From the NCBI GenBank assembly GCA_022482735.1, contig JAKVOO010000001.1, forward strand, positions 119,699-183,698: a DNA stretch of 64,000 nt, in the 5' to 3' direction. The stretch is from Bacilli bacterium (lineage in GTDB: Bacteria > Bacillota_I > Bacilli_A > RFN20 > CAG-826). Positions 1 to 7,956 of the stretch are shown here, one piece after another. Every line of letters starts with the position of its first letter. The first letter of the stretch is position 1. Both the position numbers and the translations under genes were made by a program. The notes below the pieces were generated by a model, which was not told the origin of the DNA, made no database searches, and saw only the letters and a program-made list of their open reading frames with translations.

Positions 1-402
1 TGGTTGTGAGTCCATTACTGCATTAATTTGTTGTCTTCTCAACACAAAAAAATCATCTATTTTTTCAATATATGTTGTTGGATTATTGCTTGATTCTATA
101 TATTTTTGAAGCAAAACAACTATTTCGTATGCATGTATAGAGTACAAACCTTTTTTATTTGAAACAATATTCTTTTTTTGGCGCAATGAAAAAGTGAACA
201 AAAAATTCTCATCAATAACATTCATATTTTCTTTATAATAACTGCGACATATATACTTTGTAAATTTTAATTTAGTACATTTCTTACTATATTTTTTTTC
301 ATAATCAACCCTAAATTGATCATATGCCTTATTAAAAATATTCTCAAATCTATCATTTCTACTTTTCTCTTTTGTTCCGTGTACATATACTATATTTTTC
401 AT
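1..402 (-). CDS. Hypothetical protein, 3' end cut by window edge
   Basis: An open frame of 134 codons begins at an ATG (complement of 400-402) and is still open at base 1, so the C-terminus lies outside the window. A purine-rich stretch with five G (complement of 411-415) sits upstream and could act as a ribosome binding site. The protein is basic and rich in Lys, Tyr and Asn (it starts MKNIVYVHGT). I do not recognise the family and see no membrane segment or catalytic motif. It is the only frame in the first 2.3 kb that looks undamaged, and it lies in the AT-rich decayed accessory patch, so it may belong to a defence or mobile island. Confidence 0.55.
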   Translation of the reverse strand, partial: MKNIVYVHGTKEKSRNDRFENIFNKAYDQFRVDYEKKYSKKCTKLKFTKYICRSYYKENMNVIDENFLFTFSLRQKKNIVSNKKGLYSIHAYEIVVLLQKYIESSNNPTTYIEKIDDFFVLRRQQINAVMDSQP

Positions 403-447
403 TTTTATATCCCCCATTTTTATTGTATAGTTAATTTTATGTTTCAC

Positions 448-1556
448 TTATTTTATCATATAATAATTATTAATCATTTGAAACATAAAATGCCATCTTG
501 AAAGGATAGTATCTAATGCAGTAAAAGCTGTCGTATATTCAGAATAAATTTCAGAATTATTAATTATCTTCATCAAAAGCTCTAAAGTTTCTATCTAATT
601 TAAATTAATTTTTTTCACAAAAACACATGTTTCATCTTCATTATCGTATTCAAGAAAACTTAAAATTATTGCAATAATACTTACGATACTATCAGATAAT
701 TGAACATAGGCATCGTTTTTCGAGTCAATAAAATCATAATCTATGTAATCACCTATCTTACTATCTATCTCAAGTATTCTTGATTCTATCTCAAGCTCGT
801 TATCAAGAATATGTCTGCCATTAGGATACCTTACTAATTGATTAATATATGTAGGTGTAAAATTTTTATTATTATGTAAAAAGACTAGTTCATCTTTTAC
901 CTTAGCATGTTTTAACATTTGTCTAGGAAGTTCTTTTGGAAAATATTCTATTAAATTAGTACTTTCATAGTTAGAAAAATAGATATCATAAAGTTTTGAA
1001 GCAAAATCTTTAACATTGTTTTTTAATATTTGGACATCCATATTTACGTAATGTATGATTCAATATCTTTCATTACTTCTTGGTATAAAGCATCTTTCAA
1101 CGGCCTATAAAAAGTAAACAATGAATTAAGTGAAGCTTCATCATTGGTAATTGAATCTGGTATATCTGCCAATGAAAAATATAAAAAATTCAAAGCGGTA
1201 AAATGTATACAAATTTCAGAATCAAAAATCCATTTTATTAATATCTGTATTTTAGGATAATTCAATAGACTGAAAAGATCTTTCTTTTTCCCTGTCAAGG
1301 TTTTAAACTTTATTTCTAAAACTTCACTGCCTAGTTTTAACTGCTTTTTAAGTAAATCAATTCTAGATTCTTGCTCTTCTTTTATAATTAATCCACCTAA
1401 AACAAACTAAGCATTAGTAATATGATTATTAAATCCATCTTCTTTTAAAATAAATTTCCTGATATTGTTAGTTTCATCGTAATAAAACTTATCCTTTTTA
1501 CTTTCATCTTTAAGGATCAAATCGTTTCTCAAAAGATTTTCAATATATGAATCCAT
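448..1556 (-). pseudogene. DUF3800-family gene broken by in-frame stops and frameshifts
   Basis: Read from an ATG (1554-1556), the frame gives MDSYIENL and then YYDETNNIRKF, the N-terminal motif of DUF3800 proteins (putative RNase H-like nucleases often found in mobile and defence contexts). An amber TAG at 1407-1409 interrupts just before FVLGG. The same frame resumes to a TAA at 1044-1046. A second open block (595-1041) carries the C-terminal motif SKNDAYVQLSDSIVSI. It ends in another TAG at 595-597, after which coding-like sequence (IETLELLMKIINN) continues in frame to a TAA at 448-450. Between the blocks a third frame reads NHTLRKYGCPNI, suggesting two nearby indels. The summed length (~369 codons) is normal for the family. 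The family call is by motif memory; the breakage is directly visible. Confidence 0.7.
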
Positions 1557-1574
1557 TTAATTACTCTTCCTTCC

Positions 1575-1610
1575 TATAAAAAAGGGCACAAAAAAATTTG
1601 TGTCCTTAAT
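1575..1610 (-). terminator. Probable Rho-independent terminator (minus strand)
   Basis: On the minus strand AAGGACACAAA can pair with TTTGTGCCCTT around a short T loop (one G-T wobble), followed by a run of T. It sits just after the coding remnant at 1625-2120 in that remnant's direction of reading, and before the DUF3800 pseudogene. Confidence 0.6.
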
Positions 1611-1624
1611 AATTAATTATGCCT

Positions 1625-2120
1625 TCATACGTCTGTCATGACATTTTCATAAAGAAAATCTTCATATCCATCAACTTCAACGAAGTCAAGTCGATATTTG
1701 TCTCCAATTTTTCAAATGATACCGCATCAGCCCCAACGGCTAATAACATATGTCATAAGTAACTATTGTATTCTCTGGTAATCTCAGCAAATCTCTTAAT
1801 ATCCATTCGTCAAGTGTTCTATTTGGATTTGACATCAATGCTTTTCCTTCATCGTGACATACTTTCATTGAAAGATTTTTCCCATTTGGCAGTTTTACAT
1901 CAAACGAAACATTTCTATTTGGAAAAAATATATCATATGTTTCTCTTAATTCTTTTGGATAAGAAATATATACTTCATTAGGATGTTTTTTCTTCCACCA
2001 TCATTCCAAATATTTAATCCACTCTTTGGAAAAACTGCACGATAGGTTATAAACAGGAGTTATAAAACAGTAGTAATTGACATGGTAAATGATGGTAATA
2101 CTTCTTATGTCTAAAAAGCG
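1625..2120 (-). pseudogene. Shredded coding remnant, possibly the tail of a PLD-type restriction endonuclease
   Basis: No intact gene is present, but the minus strand reads as protein in pieces. One frame gives YYCFITPVYNLSCSFSKEW, a TGA at 2001-2003, then WWKKKHPNEVYISYPKELR and onward to a TAG at 1740-1742. Other frames continue with GADAVSFEK and then KIGDKYRLDFVEVDGYEDF up to a TGA at 1625-1627. The pattern FFPNRNVSFDV...GKNLSMKV...EGKAL...LDEW...Y.LDF reminds me of the C-terminal domain of NgoFVII-like (phospholipase-D-type) restriction endonucleases, but this is weak recall. At least one nonsense codon and two frameshifts make it non-functional. The upper boundary near 2120 is approximate. 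Confidence 0.4.
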
Positions 2121-2149
2121 AAAACAAAATAAATATAAGGAGAATAATC

Positions 2150-2281
2150 GTGCCAGCTCAATCAAAACACTCAAAAGAATTAAAACTAGAAATATGCAGA
2201 AAATATGTCAAGAATGTTTTAGGTTGTACAACATTATCAAAAATGTATTGTATACCACTTTCAAATATTAAACAGTGGTAA
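2150..2281 (+). mobile_element. IS3-type transposase OrfA stump (N-terminal 43 residues)
   Basis: A GTG start with an AAGGAG ribosome site 7 bases upstream opens a frame reading VPAQSKHSKELKLEICRKYV and ending at IKQW with a TAA at 2279-2281. The pattern SKELKLEIC...LS..Y.IP.S.IKQW is the helix-turn-helix beginning of IS3-family OrfA proteins, which normally run to about 90-180 residues and are followed by OrfB. Nothing of OrfB or of inverted-repeat ends is visible, so this is a relic. It lies 53 bases from the 3' end of tRNA-Gly. Confidence 0.6.
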
Positions 2282-2334
2282 ATCGACTCCTAATTAAACC
2301 ATAAAGTTCATTTGCAACCAATCTAATATCTTTT

Positions 2335-2408
2335 TGGAGCAGGTGACGGGAATCGAACCCGCATAATCAGCTTGGAAGGCTGATGTTCTACCACTGAACT
2401 ACACCTGC
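2335..2408 (-). tRNA. tRNA-Gly (anticodon TCC)
   Basis: The complement folds as a cloverleaf. The acceptor arm GCAGGTG/CACCTGC is followed by discriminator T and an encoded CCA (2335-2337). The D-arm contains the AGTTCAGTGGTAGA box and the T-arm the GGGTTCGATTCCC box. The anticodon stem TCAGC/GCTGA encloses the loop CTTCCAA, giving anticodon TCC. It is followed on the same strand by decayed accessory DNA, as expected of a tRNA used as an integration site. Confidence 0.96.
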
Positions 2409-2412
2409 ATCA

Positions 2413-2488
2413 TGGCGGACTAGAAGGGAATCGAACCCTCGATCTTCTCCGTGACAGGGAGACATGTTAACCGCTACACCACTAGTCC
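2413..2488 (-). tRNA. tRNA-Asp (anticodon GTC)
   Basis: The complement has acceptor arm GGACTAG/CTAGTCC with discriminator G and encoded CCA (2413-2415), D-arm box TAGCGGTTA and T-arm box GGGTTCGATTCCC. The anticodon stem TCTCC/GGAGA encloses CTGTCAC, giving anticodon GTC. It lies 4 bases upstream of tRNA-Gly and is almost certainly co-transcribed with it. Confidence 0.96.
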
Positions 2489-2532
2489 AATGGCTTTGCG
2501 AAAAAGATTGTATCATACTATTAGCTTTTGGA

Positions 2533-2563
2533 CAATAAAAAAATAGCGGATATCCGCTATTTT
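2533..2563 (-). terminator. Terminator after trxA
   Basis: The perfect palindrome AAAATAGCGGATATCCGCTATTTT (2540-2563) starts one base past the trxA stop codon and is followed on the minus strand by a T-rich tail, so it ends the CPBP-traX-trxA transcript. Confidence 0.85.
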
Positions 2564-2564
2564 C

Positions 2565-2876
2565 TTACTTTGTGTTTAAAGCCCAAGCTTCCAATGGTCC
2601 CTTAGGAATATAACCAACTTTTGTTCCGACGATTTTTCCTTCGTTGTAGAGGATCATAGTTGGAATTGAATAAACGGAGAATCGAGCGGCTAGTTCGCCT
2701 TGCTCATCGACATTTACTTTTAATACAGTAAGTTCTTTTCCCTCCGCATCAATCTGCTCAAGCACGGGGCCAAGCATCCGGCATGGACCACACCATGGAG
2801 CCCAGAAATCAACTAGCACTCTCCCCTGTTTGGTCAAATCATCAAATTGTTTGGCGTTTTCAACATGGACAATCAT
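2565..2876 (-). CDS. trxA: Thioredoxin
   Basis: Small cytoplasmic dithiol reductant of 103 residues, full length for thioredoxin. The redox motif WAPWCGPCRM is intact, followed by the conserved cis-proline region SIPTM and the C-terminal GYIPKGPLEAW. The frame is open further upstream (to 2906), but the ATG at 2876 is preceded by AGAAAGGAA at good spacing and begins MIVHVENAKQF, matching the usual thioredoxin start. It is the last gene of a three-gene minus-strand operon, 19 bases after the TraX-family gene, and a strong terminator follows directly. Confidence 0.95.
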   Translation of the reverse strand: MIVHVENAKQFDDLTKQGRVLVDFWAPWCGPCRMLGPVLEQIDAEGKELTVLKVNVDEQGELAARFSVYSIPTMILYNEGKIVGTKVGYIPKGPLEAWALNTK

Positions 2877-2895
2877 ATTTTTTTTCCTTTCTTGC

Positions 2896-3756
2896 CTAAT
2901 GGGCAATTAGATACATTACTAGAGCTATAATCGCAATATGTGTCGGATAATACAAGTAATAAGTTATTTTAAACCACTTTGGATTGTATCCGATTTTTCC
3001 ACTGTAGAATAGAAGCGGAATAGCTGCTAATAATGCGTAACTTTGAACCGCTTGATTTAAGACATCAAGTTGAGGATCAATCGCAACGATAATATAGCAA
3101 ACTAACTGAATGAATAAAAGAAAAACGCACTCAATAATGTTTGCAAAATTTTGAAATTCGCGGGTTTCAGTAAAGGCGGGATTGTCAATATTGTATCTTT
3201 TTAAACTTCTACGAACATACTTCGTAGCCACAATTCTGCCTAAATAAAATCCAAGTATTGTCGCCAATCCATATATTCCGTACATTGGCTCCAAAAATTG
3301 AGGTATAGCGATCCCCATATATGAGAATAAAATATCGTAAACAATTAGATATATTGCTGGAAGCGTAAAATACCATATTTTTCTATTAGGTTTTCTAAAA
3401 AAGTAAACTAACATAATGCCAGCAATTAAAGTAAAAAAGATATTGCCATTAATTGCACTTTCGCCGTATCCCAATTCTAGAATCATTGATGGAATTAAAA
3501 TTACGACAGCTAAAGTCGCTAGGCGGATTAAGTACTTCTTAATGTTTTTAGTATGCAATGCTCCTTCTAGGGCTAAAAAAGCATATATTGGAAAAGCTAT
3601 ACGGCCAACGATGCGCAAAGGAACAAGTACGCTTTCATCGGTGAAAATGCCAAAATAGTATAAAAAGGCGGCCAAGTGGTCGATGGTCATCGTGATAATG
3701 GCGATGACTTTTAAAAAGAAAGATGAAAGAAAATTTTTCGGTGTATGGTTCATCAT
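2896..3756 (-). CDS. TraX-family integral membrane protein
   Basis: A 286-residue polytopic membrane protein with about eight hydrophobic segments. Its N-terminus LKVIAIITMTIDHLAAF is the hallmark of the TraX family (named for the F-pilin acetylation protein but widespread in Bacillota outside conjugation; acyltransferase-like). A later R..FP.YAFLALEGA segment and the C-terminal Y..YP.H segment also fit. The start ATG overlaps the stop codon of the upstream CPBP protease gene by 4 bases (ATGA), so the two are translationally coupled. There are no conjugation genes nearby, so a role in modifying an envelope component is more likely than pilin acetylation; this is inference. Confidence 0.75.
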   Translation of the reverse strand: MMNHTPKNFLSSFFLKVIAIITMTIDHLAAFLYYFGIFTDESVLVPLRIVGRIAFPIYAFLALEGALHTKNIKKYLIRLATLAVVILIPSMILELGYGESAINGNIFFTLIAGIMLVYFFRKPNRKIWYFTLPAIYLIVYDILFSYMGIAIPQFLEPMYGIYGLATILGFYLGRIVATKYVRRSLKRYNIDNPAFTETREFQNFANIIECVFLLFIQLVCYIIVAIDPQLDVLNQAVQSYALLAAIPLLFYSGKIGYNPKWFKITYYLYYPTHIAIIALVMYLIAH

Positions 3757-4535
3757 AGGTACGCGGTAATAAGAATAGCAGCATAGCTAAACAAGTTGTT
3801 TAGCACATGGGCAACTATTGAACTTGGAGCTCCATCATGATCGTAAGCATAGCAGAACATAATCCCAGCGATAAAGTAAGAGGGGAGGTTGAGTAATTCA
3901 TTTGTCAAGTCTGTTGTCGTAAAGTCAAAATGAATGAAGCCAAACACAAGCATTACTACAAGGTAAGCAAAAAACTTGTTTATTTTTCTGACTCCATCAA
4001 AAAGTCCAACTCGATAAGTCAATTCTTCAACGATTGGTCCAAGAAAAGGAATCCAGATAAAGCTAGTTATCGGATGAGATAGTATTACATTAACCACCGC
4101 ATTTTGATTGGCATTATCAGTCACGCCACCTTTATATACAATATTAATAAAGATGCTATAAGCGGTCGAAGCAATCATTGCTAATAAACCATAGGATATA
4201 CCTCGAATCCAAGTTCGTTTTTGCCTAAATGCTTTTTTAAAACTTGGAAGTAAGGGGTAGGTAAGACCAAAAAGAAGAGCAAAAGCCGCCATATAGCGTA
4301 GACCATTGACCATGCTGAGATAATCGACACTTGACTGATATACTAAAAGGGGAATAACACCTTGTTGTTTAACAAAGAATACTGATAAATTACCAAATAT
4401 AATTGAGAGAATGTCAAGGCCCAAAAAGCCCAAAATAAAAATAAAAAAGTTCCTTGAACCACTAATGCGTGGATAAGTGACCTTGGGTTCTTTTACCCTT
4501 TCAATATCATAGTTAACGGTTGAAGTTTCACTCAT
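3753..4535 (-). CDS. CPBP-family intramembrane metalloprotease
   Basis: A 260-residue protein with several membrane segments and the three CPBP (Rce1/Abi-like) motifs in order: GPIVEELTYRVGLF (the EExxxR motif), FGFIHFD (FxxxH) and HVLNN (HxxxN). Together these make a glutamate/histidine metal site inside the membrane. The bacterial substrate is unknown; relatives act in bacteriocin immunity or protein maturation. The ATG at 4535 (MSETSTV) is chosen over the upstream start at 4589 because TAGGGG precedes it at reasonable spacing and the extra N-terminus would be poorly conserved basic sequence. First gene of the traX-trxA operon. Confidence 0.85.
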   Translation of the reverse strand: MSETSTVNYDIERVKEPKVTYPRISGSRNFFIFILGFLGLDILSIIFGNLSVFFVKQQGVIPLLVYQSSVDYLSMVNGLRYMAAFALLFGLTYPLLPSFKKAFRQKRTWIRGISYGLLAMIASTAYSIFINIVYKGGVTDNANQNAVVNVILSHPITSFIWIPFLGPIVEELTYRVGLFDGVRKINKFFAYLVVMLVFGFIHFDFTTTDLTNELLNLPSYFIAGIMFCYAYDHDGAPSSIVAHVLNNLFSYAAILITAYL

Positions 4536-4675
4536 AAATAAGCATCCCCTACATCTATGTAGTATATATTTTTGGTGGCTATCCTGCAAACAATTATCTT
4601 TGTGATTAACTTTTTTGTGTCTTCCTTTTATATTTTTATGAAAAATATATACTATTGTTATGGAGGATCGAGTTT

Positions 4676-6514
4676 ATGAGCATGAATTTTTCCCTAGACC
4701 CGACTGATTTTGTGAAAATTCTAAATGGCATCGCCATTGGACTAGCGGCCTTACTGGTAATTGCCTTTGTCGTAGGCATATTTCGCAAGTTTTGGCGCAA
4801 CACATTGAATTTACTTATTTTTATCGGACTACTGGTGGTTATATTTTTCACCATCAATCCTCTACTTGATTGGTTTTTGGCGCTTCGTTTACAGAGTATA
4901 CCCCTTGTTGGAAGTTTTATTCCCGCAAGTTTTAATTTGACGATATCGGGAACTAGCGTGCCAATTTCCACTTCAACTGTCGAATTGACCCTAAGACAAA
5001 TGATTGAAAGCTACTACACGGCTAATGGCTTAAGCGTGGCCGAATCGCCTGATTTTAGCAACTACGCCTATGGGCTAGCTCTGGTCTTTGCTCGTTATGC
5101 TCTATACTCTTTACTTGTAACTTTGGCAATAATAATTACGCCAATTATAATGCTTTTATTTCGTCTTATTGGTCTATTATTTCCCAAGAAAAAGAAGATT
5201 AGAATTTTTCAATTTCGTCGCCTCTTTGGGGCGGCTTTCAATACGATCCGAGTGGCGATTGTTGGCTTAGCAATTCTTATTCCATTTACTTCATTTGCAA
5301 ATACGGTAGCGCGGGCATTCAGTGATCCTAGCAATGCCGAAGTAAATGAAAATGCAAATGGTTATACCGACATTAAGCAAATGAGTGATGCTTATTTTGA
5401 TTCCTTCCTATATAAGACACTTTTTGGTTGGAGTGCTAATGGTGATGGTGAAACATTCGATACCACATTGATGAATATGATGACCGACGGAGAATATAAT
5501 GGGCAACCGGTGAGTTTAACTACCGAAATCACCACATTGGCTGGCATTGGCAAAACGGTTCTTAGCAGTGGAATTGGAACAGAGGACTTTGACTACAATG
5601 ATTTTTTCACCCCGGAGGTGATTAATTCACTATTTGCCAACATCGAGAATAGTAATTTGATGGTTAGTTATATGCCGATTTTCTTCCATGGTTTTTTCTC
5701 TGCGGCGGACAATCCATTAGTGAGTGATTCTTTCCGACCCTTCTTTGCTCACGATGTTCTTGGATTCGACTATGATCAGGAGTTGGAATCAATGAAACAA
5801 CTTTTGTTGGACTTAATTGAAGGTGATGCAATTAATTCCATATACCAAGTTTATGCAGATGAAACGGCCGGGAATGCCGGACCTACTGCTTTTTATGACG
5901 CAATATTTGCTCCGAGTGTAAAAGGCACGATGACCAACGTTTTATCGCAGATGGGATCATCACCATTCATCAGCGGAGTATTTAGCAATTTCTTCTACGC
6001 TGAAGCCACTAAATCAACGGGGACTAGCAATGCCCTAACACTTATTTTTCCTAATGATTATGAAGAGTTTTCCGCTCAAAACTGGGCGCATGAGTTAAAG
6101 GAAATCTATCAAGCGTTTGCCGAAATGTATGGACTTGATAGTGATGTCGGCGCGGTTTTAAGTGGCGACCAATCCAATTTAACATGGGATGAGTTTGTAA
6201 AAGATCATACGGATGATTTCAAGAGTATTCTTGGTGGCGATTATAATGCTGTAACCGGGGATTTAGAAAATTACGATACCAACAATTTTAACTATTCAAC
6301 TGGCAGTTCAGCCTTATTTGATAGCGATTTGCTGATGAAGAATGCAAAACCATTTCTAGCTTATATTTTTGCTGATTACATCGCAGCTTCACCCGTCAAC
6401 GCAACCGTATTTAACCTTGCCGTTGATTCTTGGGATGACAGTGACCTAGCCGTAAAACGTTTAAATTATAAGAATGGTATTAGCGACCTATTAGATCTTG
6501 TCACGGTCATATGA
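4676..6514 (+). CDS. Large membrane protein of unknown function with CvpA-like N-terminal topology
   Basis: A 612-residue protein. Hydrophobic segments lie near residues 13-32, 42-65, 135-162 and 187-205, the last pair flanking a basic KKKKIRIFQFRR loop. About 400 mostly polar, acidic residues follow with no further clear membrane span. The front half resembles CvpA-like proteins in layout only; I cannot name the family. The start is the ATG preceded by GGAGG at 4662; an in-frame ATG 21 bases earlier lies before that ribosome site. It heads an operon with yigZ (4-base overlap), mrp and the M24 peptidase, and is divergent from the CPBP operon. Confidence 0.8.
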   Translation: MSMNFSLDPTDFVKILNGIAIGLAALLVIAFVVGIFRKFWRNTLNLLIFIGLLVVIFFTINPLLDWFLALRLQSIPLVGSFIPASFNLTISGTSVPISTSTVELTLRQMIESYYTANGLSVAESPDFSNYAYGLALVFARYALYSLLVTLAIIITPIIMLLFRLIGLLFPKKKKIRIFQFRRLFGAAFNTIRVAIVGLAILIPFTSFANTVARAFSDPSNAEVNENANGYTDIKQMSDAYFDSFLYKTLFGWSANGDGETFDTTLMNMMTDGEYNGQPVSLTTEITTLAGIGKTVLSSGIGTEDFDYNDFFTPEVINSLFANIENSNLMVSYMPIFFHGFFSAADNPLVSDSFRPFFAHDVLGFDYDQELESMKQLLLDLIEGDAINSIYQVYADETAGNAGPTAFYDAIFAPSVKGTMTNVLSQMGSSPFISGVFSNFFYAEATKSTGTSNALTLIFPNDYEEFSAQNWAHELKEIYQAFAEMYGLDSDVGAVLSGDQSNLTWDEFVKDHTDDFKSILGGDYNAVTGDLENYDTNNFNYSTGSSALFDSDLLMKNAKPFLAYIFADYIAASPVNATVFNLAVDSWDDSDLAVKRLNYKNGISDLLDLVTVI

Positions 6515-7128
6515 TGAGTAGCCTAACAATTAAAGAAACATTTACATATTTGATAGAGGTCGATAAATCAAAGTTTATTGCTCTTTTGTTTCCAATTGAA
6601 AATGAGGAATATTTCAAGGTGCAACTAGTCCATTTAAAAGACGAAAACAAAGGAGCAAATCATTTTTGCTTTGCCTATCGAAAAGAAGATATCGAACGGA
6701 TGTCGGATGATGGGGAACCGCATGGGACTGCCGGTTTGCCATTATTAAATCTTCTAAAAAGTGAAAATTTAACCGCTTGTGCTCTGGTTATTGTGCGTTA
6801 TTTTGGGGGCCATAAACTTGGAGCGGGAAGGTTATTGCGCACTTATGTAAAAGCGGGTAAAGGGGTAATAACTATCAGCGAGAAATACAAGCAGTTTGAT
6901 GGGATAAAACTAAAAGCGGCCTTTGACTACTCTCAGTGGGAGATTATTAAAGGAAAACAGGTTGTTTTGCAGGACGAAATAATTAAAATGGACTATAATG
7001 TCAAAGTTGAGGTCACGCTTCTTCTTATGGAAGAAAGACTTGCCTCATTAATTGATTACTTGGGTAGTAAAAACTTTATTATTGCTCAAGAACCAGCGCT
7101 TATTTTAAAGAAAGTAGAGGTTGTATAA
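6511..7128 (+). CDS. yigZ: YigZ/IMPACT-family protein
   Basis: 205 residues, standard length for YigZ (UPF0029). The IMPACT-domain signature SDDGEPHGTAGLPLLNLL is present near residue 68, followed by VIVRYFGGHKLGAGRL and a smaller C-terminal domain. The family is linked to ribosome-associated or translation-stress functions, with exact biochemistry unsettled. The ATG overlaps the preceding stop (ATGA), and its own stop overlaps the mrp start (TAATG), so translation is coupled throughout. Confidence 0.92.
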   Translation: MMSSLTIKETFTYLIEVDKSKFIALLFPIENEEYFKVQLVHLKDENKGANHFCFAYRKEDIERMSDDGEPHGTAGLPLLNLLKSENLTACALVIVRYFGGHKLGAGRLLRTYVKAGKGVITISEKYKQFDGIKLKAAFDYSQWEIIKGKQVVLQDEIIKMDYNVKVEVTLLLMEERLASLIDYLGSKNFIIAQEPALILKKVEVV

Positions 7129-7955
7129 TGGCGGATTGTAACCATGATTGTGAGCACTGCGAGGAAAATTGTGATTCTCGTACGTCGCCCCAGAGTTTGC
7201 GCGTGAATTTAAATGAGCGTAGCAAAGTAAAACACGTAATTGGAGTTGTTTCCGGAAAGGGCGGAGTGGGCAAGAGTCTCGTAAGTTCTTTGACTGCGGT
7301 TGGTTTGGCCAATAATGGTCATCAAGTTGCGATTTTAGATGCGGATATAACCGGTCCATCAATCCCTCAAGCCTTTGGCATTAAACAAAAGGCAATGGGC
7401 GATGGGGAATTAATATTCCCGGCTCGTAGTGAAAAAGGGATCCAAATTATCTCAGCGAATATGCTGCTCGATAATGATGAAGATCCCATATTATGGCGCG
7501 GAACATTGATCTCTAATTTAGTTAAGCAGTTTTTTACCGATGTTTTTTGGGATGATGTCGATTATATGATAGTCGACTTACCACCAGGAACGGGCGATGT
7601 TGCCTTAACGGTTTTCCAAAGTCTACCTTTGGACGGAATCATCGTGGTAAGCACGCCTCAGCAGTTGGTGGAAACCATCGTTAAAAAAGCGGTCAATATG
7701 GCCAATCAGATGAATATACCAGTTTTGGGATTAGTGGAAAATATGAGTTATATTACCTGTCCTGATTGCGGGAAGAAAATTGCTTTGTATGGCAATTCCC
7801 AACTGGATGTTTTGGCAAATAAATATAATGTACCTTTGCTGGCGCGATTACCCTTGGTTCCGGAAAATGCAACACTGGTTGATGCTGGCTTGGCAGAGAA
7901 TATCAATGTGGAAGAATTTGCTCCAGTAATTGAAGCAATCGAGAGGATTAAATAA
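7128..7955 (+). CDS. mrp: Mrp/NBP35-family Fe-S carrier ATPase
   Basis: A 275-residue P-loop ATPase that loads or carries iron-sulfur clusters. The deviant Walker A GVVSGKGGVGKSLVSS, the switch region LDADITGPSIP and the Walker B-like IVDLPPGTGD are clear. A C-terminal CPDC pair provides the cluster-bridging cysteines of the dimer. The N-terminus (CNHDCEHCEENC) adds four more cysteines, like the N-terminal cluster site of NBP35-type proteins. Here the usual DUF59 domain is absent. Its start overlaps the yigZ stop. Confidence 0.93.
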   Translation: MADCNHDCEHCEENCDSRTSPQSLRVNLNERSKVKHVIGVVSGKGGVGKSLVSSLTAVGLANNGHQVAILDADITGPSIPQAFGIKQKAMGDGELIFPARSEKGIQIISANMLLDNDEDPILWRGTLISNLVKQFFTDVFWDDVDYMIVDLPPGTGDVALTVFQSLPLDGIIVVSTPQQLVETIVKKAVNMANQMNIPVLGLVENMSYITCPDCGKKIALYGNSQLDVLANKYNVPLLARLPLVPENATLVDAGLAENINVEEFAPVIEAIERIK

Positions 7956-7956
7956 T

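Noticed and set aside
316..501. 61-codon plus-strand frame rich in Ile/Phe/Tyr
   Set aside because: It is an AT-rich chance frame antisense to the start of the partial gene at 1-402 and the end of the DUF3800 pseudogene.
448..1556. Recoding of TAG as an amino acid in this genome
   Set aside because: glpK and the DUF5677 gene end properly in TAG, and the DUF3800 gene also has frameshifts, so decay explains the amber codons better.
1766..1981. 71-codon plus-strand frame
   Set aside because: It is antisense to a clearer protein-like remnant on the minus strand and has no ribosome site.
2089..2271. 60-codon open frame overlapping the IS3 stump
   Set aside because: It lies in another frame over the OrfA-like frame, has no ribosome site, and its protein is a low-complexity Lys/Asn/Arg run.
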